Program-made: the position numbers and the translations under genes
Origin: Agelaius tricolor
Lineage: Eukaryota > Chordata > Aves > Passeriformes > Icteridae
Direction of reading: 5' to 3'
NCBI GenBank assembly: GCA_023055355.1
Contig: JALJCS010000034.1
Coordinates: forward strand, 4,912,001-4,976,000
Length of the DNA stretch: 64,000 nt
In this document: positions 12,181-23,800 of the stretch, one piece after another
Layout: every line of letters begins with the position of its first letter
Position numbering within the stretch: the first letter of the stretch is position 1
The notes under the pieces: generated by a model
What the model was told of the DNA's origin: nothing
Databases searched by the model: none
Seen by the model: only the letters and a program-made list of their open reading frames with translations

Positions 12181-13279
12181 AGCGAGAGGCCTGTGGGTGG
12201 ATGCCGCTGAATGGCAGGGAAATACAACGAGACAGAGACAAATGTTTTCCAGCTTAGCAGCACTAAACTCTGCCCTTTCACAGTCCTTAACATGCATGTT
12301 CAAATTGATTTAGTCTGTTTACCCCCTCAGCCTAACCATCCATTTCCATTGAAGACTGACAGTTTTATGTGTCGCTACCATGTTATTATGTGTTGCTGTG
12401 CTGCCAGTAGCGATAGTGTTTCAGAGGGACTCACTTCCAGACATAAAGGGAGAAGGGGGGCAGGGAGCCCGAGTCACTTAATTCCTTTTTACAGGGTGCA
12501 AAACATGTTGAGCATGACACCCGTTCTCTCTCTTTCTTTTCTCCCTTCCTTTCTTCCCCCACCCCTTCCTTTATTTACTTTTTCATTTATTTGTTGGTTT
12601 GAGTCAACACATGCCATGGAAAATCCTTAAATGAACTTGCATGCTTGAGAAAGACATCTGTCAGGTGATGTAAGTGTCTGGCTTATTCCTCTTTCCTGTT
12701 TAGTTTACAAACATGCCATTCCTTCAGGGCTCTGGTATGCTGGCCAGGAGGCTGCCAGAGGTGGGTGCTGCTCAGGCAAGGAGAAGCTCAGGTAGGAAAC
12801 CCAGCAGCTTCACCTGGCTCCTGGACATGCTTTAGGTCCATCACCACTGCTCTGCTGGAAGGTCAATGTTCTGATGTTTCTAGAAAAGCTGGAACTGTTT
12901 GTTGTATGCATTCCCAAAATGGGCATGTAGGGAAACAGAAGGGAGGAGTTGTTTTTCTGTTTTGCAGGTTTCTTTTGAGACAGAGGACATCAGCTCATGG
13001 TCTAAAAGCCTAATTTCAGGGTTTGATTCCACGGACACTTCTTGTGCCTGCTCATGCCTTGTTCTGCTGTTTGAGGACTGAGAGTCCAGTGAGCAATGAT
13101 AAAGGCATAGAGAGAGAGCCATGATGTGGCTCTTTCTGTATTTTGCCAGTTTTATATTGAAATAAAGGAAAAAAAGTAAGGAAGACACTTACTGTTTGAC
13201 TCAAAGGCAGGAAACAATAAAAAATTCCAAAGAGAGAGAAGTGGCTGACAGTGAATTTTGAGCATCTCGATGATTAGAA
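12181..13279. other. Non-coding stretch with pyrimidine tract
   Basis: No recognisable gene. It includes a pyrimidine-rich tract at 12524-12572. Frames of 139 aa (12211-12630, plus) and 102 aa (12880-13188, minus) show no known family. The 139-aa frame translates the C/T tract as Ser/Phe/Pro repeats. Confidence 0.65.
12524..12572 (+). repeat. Pyrimidine-rich tract
   Basis: C and T only except for one A at 12561, made of TCTC, TTCC and CCCC blocks. It is low-complexity DNA. It could act as a polypyrimidine tract upstream of a splice acceptor, but no good acceptor with a plausible exon follows. Confidence 0.85.
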
Positions 13280-13530
13280 GGGCATGTAGTGACAGGATAA
13301 AGGGAAATGGCTTCAAGCTGAAAAAGAGTAGGTTTATATTAGATGTTAGAAAGAAATTCTTCCACATTGAGGGTGGTGAGACACTGATATCGGCTGCCCA
13401 GAGAAGTTGTGCATGTCCTATCCCTGGAAGTGGGGCAGCCTGGGACAGTGGAAGGTGTCCCTGCCCATGGCAGGGGGTGGAATGAGATGGACTTTAAGGT
13501 CCCTTCCAAGCCAGGCTGTTATATGGCTCC
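13280..13530 (+). mobile_element. CR1 LINE 3' fragment, 5'-truncated
   Basis: The order of phrases is that of the 3' untranslated end of avian CR1 non-LTR retrotransposons: GACAGGATAAAGGGAAATGG, a degenerate GTTAGAAAGAAATTCTT, GAGGGTGGTGAGACACTG, GCTGCCCAGAGAAGTTGTG, ATCCCTGGAAGTG, GTGTCCCTGCCCATGGCAGG and TTTAAGGTCCCTTCCAA. The copy is severely 5'-truncated, as is usual for CR1. Compared with the family as I remember it, about 30 bases seem to be missing between the CCTGGAAGTG phrase and the CAGCCTGGGA phrase. The terminal short repeats are not obvious. It is dead, with no reverse transcriptase or endonuclease frame. Confidence 0.93.
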
Positions 13531-14586
13531 GTGGTCAGGCTTGTCCTCAGGGCTCACTTAGGTCAGTCTTACGAATTCCTGAGTTCACAGTTTCAGTGCA
13601 TTCAGGTGGGTTTTCCTTCTTCTACTTTTAATGAGTTCTTGCTGCTTTTGCAACATTTTCTTTCCAGATGATGCCTGTTTACTGTTTTTATCTTGGTATG
13701 TGAGCATATATAAAATACATGATATTTCTGTGGAGTAATTGCATCAAAGATAGCCTGCAATGTCCTCTGCTCAAAGGTTGCCAGTCAATACAGAGGATTA
13801 TTTGGGCTTCCCTTGCATTGCCTGACTTTGTAAACTGCTTCAATAATCATAATCCACAGTGCTATGTATACAGATTGAAACAAAACAGTTTTATACACAG
13901 AAACCTCCTTTTGGGGAGCTAGGGGAGAAACGGAGGCAGGTGCTATAAAAAAGATTTTGTTTTGATCGGTTCAGGCATTCTCCACACCACACTTCTGTAC
14001 TCTTTTCAAAAATGACGTTTTTCCTCTGCTCACCACTTGCATTATTGCAGGACCTATGGTTTAAAGTGGGTTTCCCTGAATACTCTTTGCCTGGGGTCAT
14101 ATTCTGTGCACAGATAATGGAGTCACCAAACCCGGCTGTGTAGCTCTGGAGAAGAACACTGAGGAAGATGGGGATGTGGCCTGTGAAAGTTAAGGCCCTA
14201 ATGCCATAAATACTGGTGGATAAGGTTAGGAAGAGCTCAAAGCTCCAGGGTTTGCCAGCTCCTTTCCCTTTAGTGGAACCCCCATTGTTCTTCTCCTCCT
14301 TAATGGCTACTTTGATAATTTTTTGTGTGCCAGGACAGCCATCAGTCCCTAATCCCTCCTTAAACTGGGGAGGCACAGTCACCAGTGCCTCCCATCTTTT
14401 TTGGGGTCTCAGCCAAGTGAAGTGGGAGCCTCTGTCCTGTCTCTGCTTCCACTGGAATATTGCCATGATATGCATTGAATATAATTATAATATTCTGTTC
14501 TTGATTGACATATCTAATACTTAGACTAATTGTTCATATAATTGCCAAACATCATTGTTGTTTAAAATTAAAAAAGAAAGATTATG
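13531..14586. other. Non-coding stretch containing the longest open frame
   Basis: The complement of 13891-14475 is open for 194 codons, the longest frame in the window. I recognise no domain in it. It has no signal peptide, Cys/His motif or repeat, and the plus strand of the same segment is also open (14216-14524). I leave it uncalled as a gene. The rest is AT-rich unique sequence. Confidence 0.55.
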
Positions 14587-14619
14587 TACATATACACACA
14601 CATATATATACACACACAC
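14587..14619. repeat. Mixed TA/CA microsatellite
   Basis: Alternating TATACACACACA, TATATATA and CACACACAC units. Simple sequence, probably polymorphic between individuals. Confidence 0.9.
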
Positions 14620-14624
14620 TTCTG

Positions 14625-15229
14625 TTGTGAAAAAAATGCCTGTCTAGTAATACATGAAGAGATCCTGCACTATTTAAAGATATAAATTGTTCCTATAAAC
14701 AAAGCTAAGGGTTTATTTTCAGTAGGTTTCTAGTAAAAAGGATATGATAATGCTTAATATCCCAGCTGTGGAGTCTATGAAAATTTGCCCACATGCTGAG
14801 ATTTAAGTACATGAGCTGATGAAATGGTGCTATAGGAACAGTTTCATCACATTTAACTTAAAAGTTGCCTTTTCTGAAATGGAAAAGTCAAGCAAAGTGT
14901 CACCAATATTTTCCAACATAACAGCAGAAATGGAATATATCAAAGCCAGTAATTAGCTTTGTGTTGCTAAATGCTCAGTGCCCAGGAAATTTAAATCAGG
15001 GCCTTTCCTTAACTTTCCTATACCTTCAGCTTCTTCCTGCAAACACACAGGTAACTGCATGCTATCATGTTAGAAATAAGTATCTCTTTATCCAATGTAA
15101 TCCTAATTTTTGGTGACTTACATGTAAAATTGCCTTGCCCAGTGAATTTTAAACAGCTGGCCTATACATCCTTTTCATTCAGCTGTTTTTCCTTCTGGAG
15201 GTACTTAAATAATATCTTGAGGGTGTTTC
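14625..15229. other. Non-coding AT-rich stretch
   Basis: Nothing recognisable; unique AT-rich sequence with no frame over 67 codons. Confidence 0.65.
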
Positions 15230-15460
15230 CTCTTAATGAGGTAATAATACCCATATCCTGGGCTAAATAAACTTGAGGCCAAAGGCCTAGGTGTTTATTA
15301 GCAGAGGATGTGGTTATTAAGAAATTTAACAGGAAGCACCCTCGAGTTATTATTTTACTGACATTTCTAATGATTATGCGTTTGAGAAATAATTGGTTGA
15401 AAAATAATACTTATACTTTTAAGAGGGCCGGTGAAGGAGAAGATAATTTATAGGTCTGCT
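15230..15460. promoter_or_regulatory. Candidate conserved non-coding element
   Basis: Unique sequence with a palindromic AGGCCAAAGGCCT near 15285, a GTTATTAAGAAATTTAAC phrase near 15312 and several AT-rich homeodomain-like cores (AATAATTGG, GTTATTATTTTAC). Coding potential is low. The call rests on texture and motif density only. Confidence 0.3.
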
Positions 15461-15722
15461 CTTGGCAAACAAAGATTCTGTCAGTCTGGTACCTTCCCAA
15501 GTGGGTAGTGATACCAGAGGGAGGACGATCTGTTGTTGCCTTGGGCCCCTGAGGTCAGCATTAATGCAAGAGAGCCATGGAAGTTCTGCTTTTTTCAAGG
15601 AGTTGGACTGTGCATCCTTTCAAGAGACTGCTGTTATTTGTCAACAACAGAGGTAGCAAAAGCACATGAATTTGTGAAGTTTGCGTGTTGTTAGCTCTAA
15701 TAAGTGACAATTGGCATCCTAA
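15461..15722. other. Non-coding stretch
   Basis: Unique sequence with one 64-codon frame that I do not recognise. No repeat is seen. Confidence 0.6.
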
Positions 15723-15724
15723 TC

Positions 15725-15757
15725 CTCTTTAGTAAGGGAGTTTTTCCCCTAAAGGAG
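15725..15757 (+). other. Imperfect hairpin
   Basis: CTCTTTAG at 15725-15732 can pair with CTAAAGGAG at 15749-15757 with one bulged base. Inside that, GGGA can pair with TCCC across a small T-rich loop. The fold is too short for a typical microRNA precursor. It may be incidental. Confidence 0.35.
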
Positions 15758-16290
15758 CAGTAATAATGAGCTTAGCACTTTGAAAAAGTGGTTCTCATCT
15801 CTGGATCATAATTGGTTTTGCAGAGATGGACAGGGGAACAGAGACAAAGGCAACTTAAAGAGCATGCCAAGATCCTGTCATGGGTAAACAGCAGTTTGGA
15901 GAAGACTCTGGGCTCTGGGTCTGGTGTTCAGTTGTGTTGCTTCCTCTGCCTCGTAATACCTCCGTGCTGCAAATATTTGTGCTGCATGAGTAGATGCAGA
16001 GGCCTTGGCTGCACTTGCCAGGCTCCAACCACCGTGGATAGTGTTTCATTTACAGAGCTTTCCACTTTGTGTGATGCAAACACTGGCAGGGTGCAAACGT
16101 TCTGATGAGAATGCGCAAACTGCTCCCAAACTCAGCTCTGAGCACAGATGTAGGTGTTTGTGAGGCTGGCGGCTCAGACAGATTAGATTATGCTGTTTAG
16201 CTTCACTCCTATGAAATCAATTCCCATCTAAAATCCCACCAACTTTCCCTTTATTGCTACAGAACAGGAACTTAGTGGATTTAGACTTAC

Positions 16291-16306
16291 AAAAAAAAAA
16301 AAAAAA
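16291..16306. repeat. Poly-A run (A16)
   Basis: Sixteen consecutive A with no identifiable retroposon body upstream. Simple sequence. Confidence 0.9.
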
Positions 16307-17263
16307 GTGATTCAGGGAGCTGACAAGTCTCCACTTTTCTTTGTAGCAAAGTATTTTCGGGGTAACAAGCATCTGTGGGCCGAAAATTTTACCAAGCTTG
16401 ACACACCCCCTGAAAAATACAGCAATGACTAAGAGCTGTGCTGACAGGTTGTTTAAGTTGAATATAGGATGCAAAGCTCCCCATGGCAGAACAAAAACGC
16501 AATGGCTACTTATGTTTTGCCTACAATTAACAGAACAAACACCTTAATAGGCAAAGAAGACACAAACAGATGTTCTAATTGCACATCTGTGTGAAACTGA
16601 TATTTGCTAGTTCCACTGTAGCTTGACCTCTGCACCTTGGGAAGTTGAAGTCCCACAGGATTTGAATGATTTATTGATCTGGATGCAATGAATATTGCAG
16701 AAACAAGCTGCATTTCTAGCAAGTTAAATACATCCTCATTCTGTTGTAGCACTATTTCATGTTTAAAGGGAATTCACTCTCTGCTTTAATCAGAGTGGAG
16801 ATATCAATGTTGTTCACCATATCCTTGAATAAGTGGGAGGAAAGATGAAATATGCAGAGGATATTATTTTGGGCTACAGGATGAATGTGGAAATAAGGAA
16901 CTTGGTTCCAGTAGCTAAATATTTCTCTTTAGGCTTCTGAAATTTATTTTGTGAGATGGACCAAAGAAAAGCCAGTGGCAAACCCCCTTATTTTAACAAG
17001 CTTAAAAGCTCCTCATGCTCTACACTGAAGATTAATTTTGTTTCACAGTTCACTATCCAGAAACTAGAAAAAAACCCTTTCAAGGTACACATGAAGCTTT
17101 TTCTTACATAAAGATTAGTATTGACAAGTTTTCATGACACTTCAGAAATAGCAAATAATGAGTATCAAGGGACTTTAGGACCACCTGTAACACAGAAGAC
17201 TGCAAAATAACATCCTTACCTCTATACTGGGAAACTGGACATAGCAGGTTTGTATTAAATTGT

Positions 17264-17280
17264 AAAAAAAAAAAAAAAAA
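17264..17280. repeat. Poly-A run (A17)
   Basis: Seventeen consecutive A, followed by TTTAC. No retroposon body is recognised. Confidence 0.9.
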
Positions 17281-17921
17281 TTTACTTCTTGTAGAACATT
17301 TGATCACGCTGGTTTTGGTAGTTATATCTTTGGCACAGGACTCACTGGTGTGTGGTGCTTTGAGTGTTGTAGCTGTTCCACTGAAGTCAGTATTTCTGTC
17401 AGACATGTGAAGGCTGCACTCCCAAGCCCAGTGCTGGTTTTTATCCTTCTGTTTTCCACCAAGCTGACTCTTGTTCCTGCCAACAACAGTTAGACTGTGC
17501 TGGACTGAAGTACAGCAAATCTCTGTCTTTTAAAATGCACTAATTTTTCTATCCAGCTGTCTGAAATCGATGCAGAGGATTAAACAAATGGCATTACAGC
17601 TTGATCTGTTCAACCTGTTCTGTGGGGTTTGTTGGTTGTATTTGTTTTGTTTTTTCAAAAGTGTCAAAAACCCCGAAGTTTATTTTGCTAAAGGAAAGTG
17701 AGTTTGAGGAAGGCACCAAGTCCATTACCATATACTGTGGTAATGTATTTAAAATACAAAGCAAATACACAAAATCAATAAGAAGACACATATTCATGCA
17801 TATATAGTGTGTATAATTCTCTAAGGATGACTCCATTAATGACAGGAGCATTACACAGCACAGCATTTTCTCTTTAATATTATTTTTATATACTTTTGTA
17901 CCTTGTTTTTGTTACCATGTC

Positions 17922-17943
17922 TTTTTTTTGTTTGTTTGTTTTT
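17922..17943. repeat. T-rich (TTTG)n tract
   Basis: T8 followed by TTTG-type units; low-complexity DNA. Confidence 0.85.
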
Positions 17944-18904
17944 CCCCTGTGGTGCTTTATGAGTTCTGAAGTATTTTGTGGCACACAGAAATACATGAAT
18001 TAAGAGGCAAATCTTTCATACATATTTGCTGTGCTAACATCTGAATTCGAAATTTTTATTTATCTTTTATTAAGGCTGGTACGAAGGCATCATCTTCCAG
18101 GTGTTTTCAGTTAACTCTTTGGTGTACAGCAAACACGTCATGTGGGCTGTGTATTGTGTCTGTGCATTATCTGGAGCAATTGAAAGACAGTATTTACTGA
18201 GGAAATAATTTAGGAGTTCATATATATGATTTTAAAAGCCCAATTTCCCTTTCCCTAGAGGTGATTTATATATAAATGTCAAATTTCAAATATATGACTC
18301 CCAAAAAGGCAGCCACAGAACACAAGACTGTGGTCATAACACAACTCCAGTGTCAAGGAAAGGCTGTATTTTAGGGCTCTGATGCCATTGTCATGAAATA
18401 TGGCTTGATTTTGGTAAGAGCAGCTCCAGGACTACTCAAGACAATTGTACTTTCCAGTGCACAACAGTTTAAAAGGTCAACAGCGCCTTTTTTTTATGTA
18501 CCATTTATACTGAGCAATGAGATGATATTTTTGTCTGTAGGTGTGAGGGAAAACAAAGAGTTGTTCGGAGTTTGTGGGACAAAAATGATGCACATACTGA
18601 ATTTCAGCTTATGTGGGCATTACAGTGTGAGGAGCTCACTGTAAACACAGTGCAAGCTGTGTATTGCTCTGTATTCTTGGAGATAAGTTTTGCAGCCTAG
18701 CAAGGACAAGGATATTCCCTGGAACCTGTGCTAATGAAATGATGGAAATCAGATGCAGTGAAAGTAAAACCTCTTCATTACTGTGGTCAACAAGTGTCTG
18801 TAGCTGGTCACTACTTGACAGCTCAGAAGATTCTCAAAAAATAGCAGTAAGATTGAGCTTGTAGTAAAAGATACAAGACAACTTATAGGGACATTAAAAA
18901 AAAT

Positions 18905-19045
18905 TAAATGTCTTCAATTTATGTAGTCTGGAAAAGGCAAAAGAGATAATGTCAATTTTAATTACTGTTTTCTTCTGAACACAGGGAATAGGCCAAAGGG
19001 CATGAATGGAAATTAAAGAAAAATGGAAAACAGATGGTAGGAAGC
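18905..19045 (+). mobile_element. Possible ancient CR1-like LINE remnant
   Basis: The phrases TAGTCTGGAAAAGGCAAAAG, a degenerate GATAATGTCAATTTTAATTA, GGGAATAGGCCAAAGGGCAT and GGAAATTAAAGAAAAATGG come in the order I remember from old CR1 families (a 'tagtctggaaaag...' start, then a 'gataa...' block, then a stretch ending in 'aggaagc'). The match is loose and a profile search would be needed. It may be unrelated. Confidence 0.3.
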
Positions 19046-19199
19046 ATGCTACAGGAACTGGAATACAGGCAGCACTGTACATAGTTTAGAAAAAAGAAAA
19101 GGGGACTTAGGAGTTATTTTGTCCCATCTGAAACAACATCATCTTATGATCTGTTTCACAACAACATTATTACTAAATCAAGGCCTCATTGATAATAAC

Positions 19200-19560
19200 T
19201 GCTGCTGTGTTGCCAGGATTCAAAATTCTTCCTTTTCCAGCTTTTATAAGACATCTTTGAAATATGGGTCAAGCAAAATTGGTTGCTGAAAGATAGCTGC
19301 ATAAATTAATAAGCCTGACATCCAAAAGTGCTGGTCACCAAAACCACCATATATTTCAGGGGATACTGGTTGAATACTTGCCATTTTGGAAAAGGTTGAC
19401 ATTGATTTAAATGCTTCAGCATGGGATTAGAAGCCTAATTTTAGTGAGCGCTTTGAAATAAATCATGTCAATATTTATGATGACATATTGCAAAGTGCTG
19501 TTGCTTTGTTTTAGAGGCTTTCAGCTGGATAGGAAATCTTTTAGTCCAGGCAGAATTTCT
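19200..19560. promoter_or_regulatory. Candidate conserved non-coding element
   Basis: Unique sequence with low coding potential. It contains GTGAGCGCTTTGAAATAAAT, then ATGTCA and TGACAT arms flanking a 10-base AT-rich spacer near 19467-19488, and further AT-rich cores (CATAAATTAATAAG, GATTTAAATG). The texture is enhancer-like. There is no direct evidence of conservation or activity. Confidence 0.28.
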
Positions 19561-20770
19561 TTCACTTTACAGCAGACTTCTCAAAGCTGAAGGAGCTGAT
19601 TAGGAAATGGTGCTGACATGCAGCAGGGAGGTTTCAAACTTTGAAATCAGAAAGACTTTAAGTCACACTAAACCAAAGACTGTGTGAAACACAAACACCG
19701 AGTGGTAGTCCTGGCAATTAATCCTAGAATTCATGCTTGGTTTTGAAATTAATTTTTTTCCCCTCCAATCCTGCCCCATGAGGTTTTTGTGTTACAGAAC
19801 ATCGTGGCAGTTCTGAGAACAGCCTTCATAGGAAAGGCTGCTTCAAAGGAGAGGGGAAAAAAAGGCTGAATGGTTACTTGCAAGCATGTTAACATAAGCT
19901 CAGTCATCCCTAGGCTTCCAGCACCATGAGGGGAGAAGGTAATGAGGTCATGGGTTGTTTTTTTTAGGTTCTGAAGACTGACTTTGAGAACCGAGGAAAA
20001 GTAAATAAAGGATTATTTATTAAATGAAGAAAGGATTACCCATTACAGGATAAATCTTGCTTGCCTTACGTGTACAAACAGTTCTCATTGACTATGAACA
20101 AGTCAAATACTTACACAGGGCATTTATAACTTTTATGTAACCTTATAAAACCACATATATTATTCTATGTCCTGGACTTAAACAGCATGCAGAAATTAGC
20201 CAGTTAGATGTACAGTGAAAAAAAGCAACCTCATTTTTACTGCAGATCTCTCCAAAGATGGCGTTAAACAAGAAAACATCTTATCCACAAAAATATCCAG
20301 ACAACTAAGCAAGTTTCACTGGAGAGTCTCAATCGCTGTGAGAACAGAGTGGCTGGGAAAAGGAAAGGAGGAGGATGTGAAGCATGAAAGCATTTGGAAG
20401 GTATTTAGACGGAAAGTTCCTCCTCCTCCTGCACATTCCTGAGAGTTTCTCAGAGCACTGGGCAGGGCTGGCCCCGGGACACTCCTTGCTGGATAACGGA
20501 AACCTTCATTATGAGATGCTGCAGATTAATTTCAGAGTCATTTTCTTCTGGACCACCAGCTGTAGTTACTCAAGGCAGGTTAACCAGAACATGGTTGGTT
20601 TCAGCCCCTACCCAGCAGCATGAGCTAAATACCAAGTTACAGAGGGTGCCAGCACAGTGTTAGCTGCTAACTTGGTGACTGCATGGCATTTGGGTGTCCT
20701 GCTCCTGCCTCAGTTTCCCTGGTGTCTGTACATGGCATGTTTGTATTCAGTGGCCATTTGTTCCTTAATA
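19561..20770. other. Non-coding stretch
   Basis: Nothing recognisable. Frames at 20215-20442 and 20384-20623 (plus, 75 and 79 aa) are short and unmatched. It ends where the second CR1 fragment begins. Confidence 0.65.
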
Positions 20771-20873
20771 TGTGACACTTGGGGACATGGCCATGTGCTG
20801 GACTTGGCAGTGCAGGGTTAACAGTTGGACTCCATGGTCTGAGAGGTCTTTTCCAACCTAAATGTTTCTATGT
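20771..20873 (+). mobile_element. CR1 LINE extreme 3' end
   Basis: The phrases GTGACACTTGGGGACATGG, GGACTTGGCAGTGCAGGGTT, AACAGTTGGACTCCATGGTC and GGTCTTTTCCAACCTAAATG match the last roughly 100 bases of avian CR1 elements. They are followed by TTTCTATG, a trace of the short ATTCTATG-type terminal repeat. Only the 3' end is present, the usual outcome of early-terminating reverse transcription. The 3' wording differs from the copy at 13.3 kb, so the two belong to different CR1 subfamilies or insertions. Confidence 0.95.
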
Positions 20874-23800
20874 CTGGTATTGAGTCACTTGGCAGTTTAT
20901 GCAGCATTTAGCTGATGTTATGCTCTGTACACTAGATACAAAAAGTTTTCTCATCATCTTTCATCCTCACTGATTCAGTTGGAAGTCACCCTGCTGTATG
21001 TTTCCCATAGTTTATCTCGGGAATGCGTAGATAATGACCTCTCATTAAAAGAGAAGGAAACATTCAGCCTCCTATTTTAATTTTTTCGGAGGAACAGCTG
21101 AATCCAAAGGGAAGATTTGGATGTTTTCCCCTCTTTGAAAACAGAAATTGAAGAGAGCAGACTTGAATCACCACTGGACAAGTGCTTTCAGTGCTGCTCT
21201 GGAGTAAATCACAGACATTCTTCTCCCTGTGGTGAAATATTTGGAAATCCCTTCTTTTTTCATCTGAATGGCAAATGCCAAAACCTCAGTGTTTTTTGTG
21301 AGGAATTCTTGTCTTCTGGCCAGCTCAGTTAGCTTCAGAGCAAGAACTGGGAAGTTAAGTCTATGGCAAAGGGAGGATTTCCACATTCAAGGGGAAGCAG
21401 GCAGCAGCTGCTTTCAGTCATTTGACCTCCTGTAGCACTGAGATATCAGACATTAGGATCATGACACTATACAGAAAGTTATCAAATCAACTAATTCCTC
21501 AGGGGTTTGACCATTATCTCTAATTTTTCTCTGAAGATGATTTAGTTAAGCTTAGACATTCATCATGCAGCTTCTTAAGTTTATGCCAGGAAATTTTCAC
21601 AGCAGCTATCAAATACTCCATGCTAACATTAAAAAAAAAAAAAAAAGGCCAAATGATGCATTCTCTCAATTCCATGCTGAAGAATATTTCCTTTCTTAAT
21701 CAGAGTACATATTGCTATGGTCTAACCTGTCAGCCATAATCTGAGCTCTGTCTTCAGCTGGACCTGTGTTGTACCTTTTGCGGGTTCTGTTTCACATTAA
21801 CTCGATCATAGGGCAATTTTTATCCAGCTGAAATATTTAACTGGGCTTTTCCTTGTGTCCTATGCATGATAGCTACAGTCCTCCCTTGGGCAGCTCCTCC
21901 AGAGTGTGGCTGCCAAGATTGCGCTCGTAGAACATAGTTTTGAGTACCTCTCCTTTCCCTCCATGTCCTTCTTGTCCTCAGTCTGAAGGGCCCTTCCTTC
22001 CCCCTCTGCTGGTCAGTCTCGTGATGCCTCCATCCAGTTTTTGACAATCTCATTTTTTCCAACAAGCTCATCTCAACTATCCAGGGGGAATGGCAATCCC
22101 ATATTCTTCCATGCTGTCCTTCAAACTCCTCTTCATTAGTATGTTACCAGTCTCTCTGCTGGGGAAGGGTGATGCATGTGACTTGAGGATGGTTTCACCA
22201 TTTTTGGGGTTCTTTTCTCTGTCCAGATATTGCTTTTCTCCCACACCTCCTCTTCCTGTGCATAAGTTGGGAGTGAGTCGAGAGCTTTGCCATACCCAAA
22301 CAATTGAATGTGAATTCAGCCATGACTCAGGATTTAGGGTCACCTAGCCAGCTTTCCTGGAGTCCTGAAATATTGTAAGGAAACAAGAAAAGTGGTTTTT
22401 ACTCTTCAAATCATTACAGACTGTAAAGACTGGATATTCAGCTTGGTACTTCAGGCTGTGCAGGTCTGGGTCTCAAGCAGTATGGATTATTTGACACAGT
22501 TTGAGGCCACAACTTTAACTGCAATTCAGAACATGAAAACTACTTTCTACTGGGTTGCTATATTTTTGACTTCATCACTTGAATTACAATGATTTCTTGT
22601 TGTGCCTGAGCAGAGTCCACAAACTCTGCAATTTACTGCTTCCTGCAACAGTCTGACACAGTCCCCTGTGGGAGAAAAATAAGTTAAATAGAGAACTTTT
22701 TCCTCTGAAAGAATTGTATTGATCTTGCAGATGCTGAGTTGTCTTACAGTGTTTTTTCTTAGAGCACTTGGCTGCAGATTCACTTAAGAGTAAAGATAAG
22801 AGCCGTATCATCTTCTTTCCCTTTAAGCCTAAGCGTTATAAACTCTGTCAGTCAATGTCATGCAGTTTTTCTTTTAAAGATGAGATTAAATAATACAAAA
22901 CAGCTCTTCAATGTTCACAAAATTCTGCGATTTCCCAACTATAACTATCTAATTTCTCTCCAAAACCTGTGGTTTATATGCAGCCTGAATTTCAAGTGCA
23001 ATATATAGAAAATATAAATATTTAAATTTGAGATATGGTTTACACTGTTCTTTCCTGGAGTGTTTTTCCTTGTTTCAAAAACCACAAGAGTGAAGCTCAA
23101 GTAGCCTACTTGAGAGAGAAAATTCATCATGTGTCTACTCCAAGGCTCTTGTGTTTAAGGGCTAGCTAGACTGTGGTAAATAATCCACAGACCCTCACAG
23201 GAGGCAGTGCTGGCTCACATTCCTTCTGGAAGAGCACAGGCTGGCATCTTTTGGTATCTTCCTCCTGCTTTTACCCCTTTTCTCTGAGATGGGAATGAAG
23301 AGGTTCTTTGGTCTCTGGAGACTTCTGTGATGTTTATTTGACACAGACCTTTATAGTTTGAATTCAGTTTGACTGGGCCCCTTGAGGTTGGTTTCCACAT
23401 TCTGCTACAATACGTTCCTCCCTGCAGACTGTAACCTGAGTTTCCAAAGTGAGGAGGGCTTTTGGCTTGTGAAGAGTGAATCTGTCTCCTTTACATCAGG
23501 ATATACAAAGATATCTATATAGATGTATGTAAATGATATGCAAAGAGTCTGTGCCCAGCTGCTGGACCTCAGCCAGGGAGCAGGCAGTGATTTTTCTCCC
23601 TGGGGACAACCTTGTGGGCATCATCAGATGTGCATACCAGTGCTAAGGTGATTTTTTGCTATTGGCAGCTTTGCCAAAATACACCAAAACCAAGTAACCT
23701 TTGCTTTTTTTCTGCAGAGTTCCTGTGACTGACAGTGACTCTGACAGGCAGCTGGTGTTTCCACAGAAACTATGTTTAGAGCAAATTATTTAACTCCCCT

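Larger units (their letters stand above)
15760..18890. other. Non-coding stretch with two A-runs and a T-rich tract
   Basis: No supported gene. It contains A16 at 16291-16306, A17 at 17264-17280 and a T-rich (TTTG) tract at 17922-17943. The frames of 97 aa (15812-16105, plus) and 100 aa (17104-17406, minus) show no known family, and the second crosses the A17 run. Confidence 0.65.
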
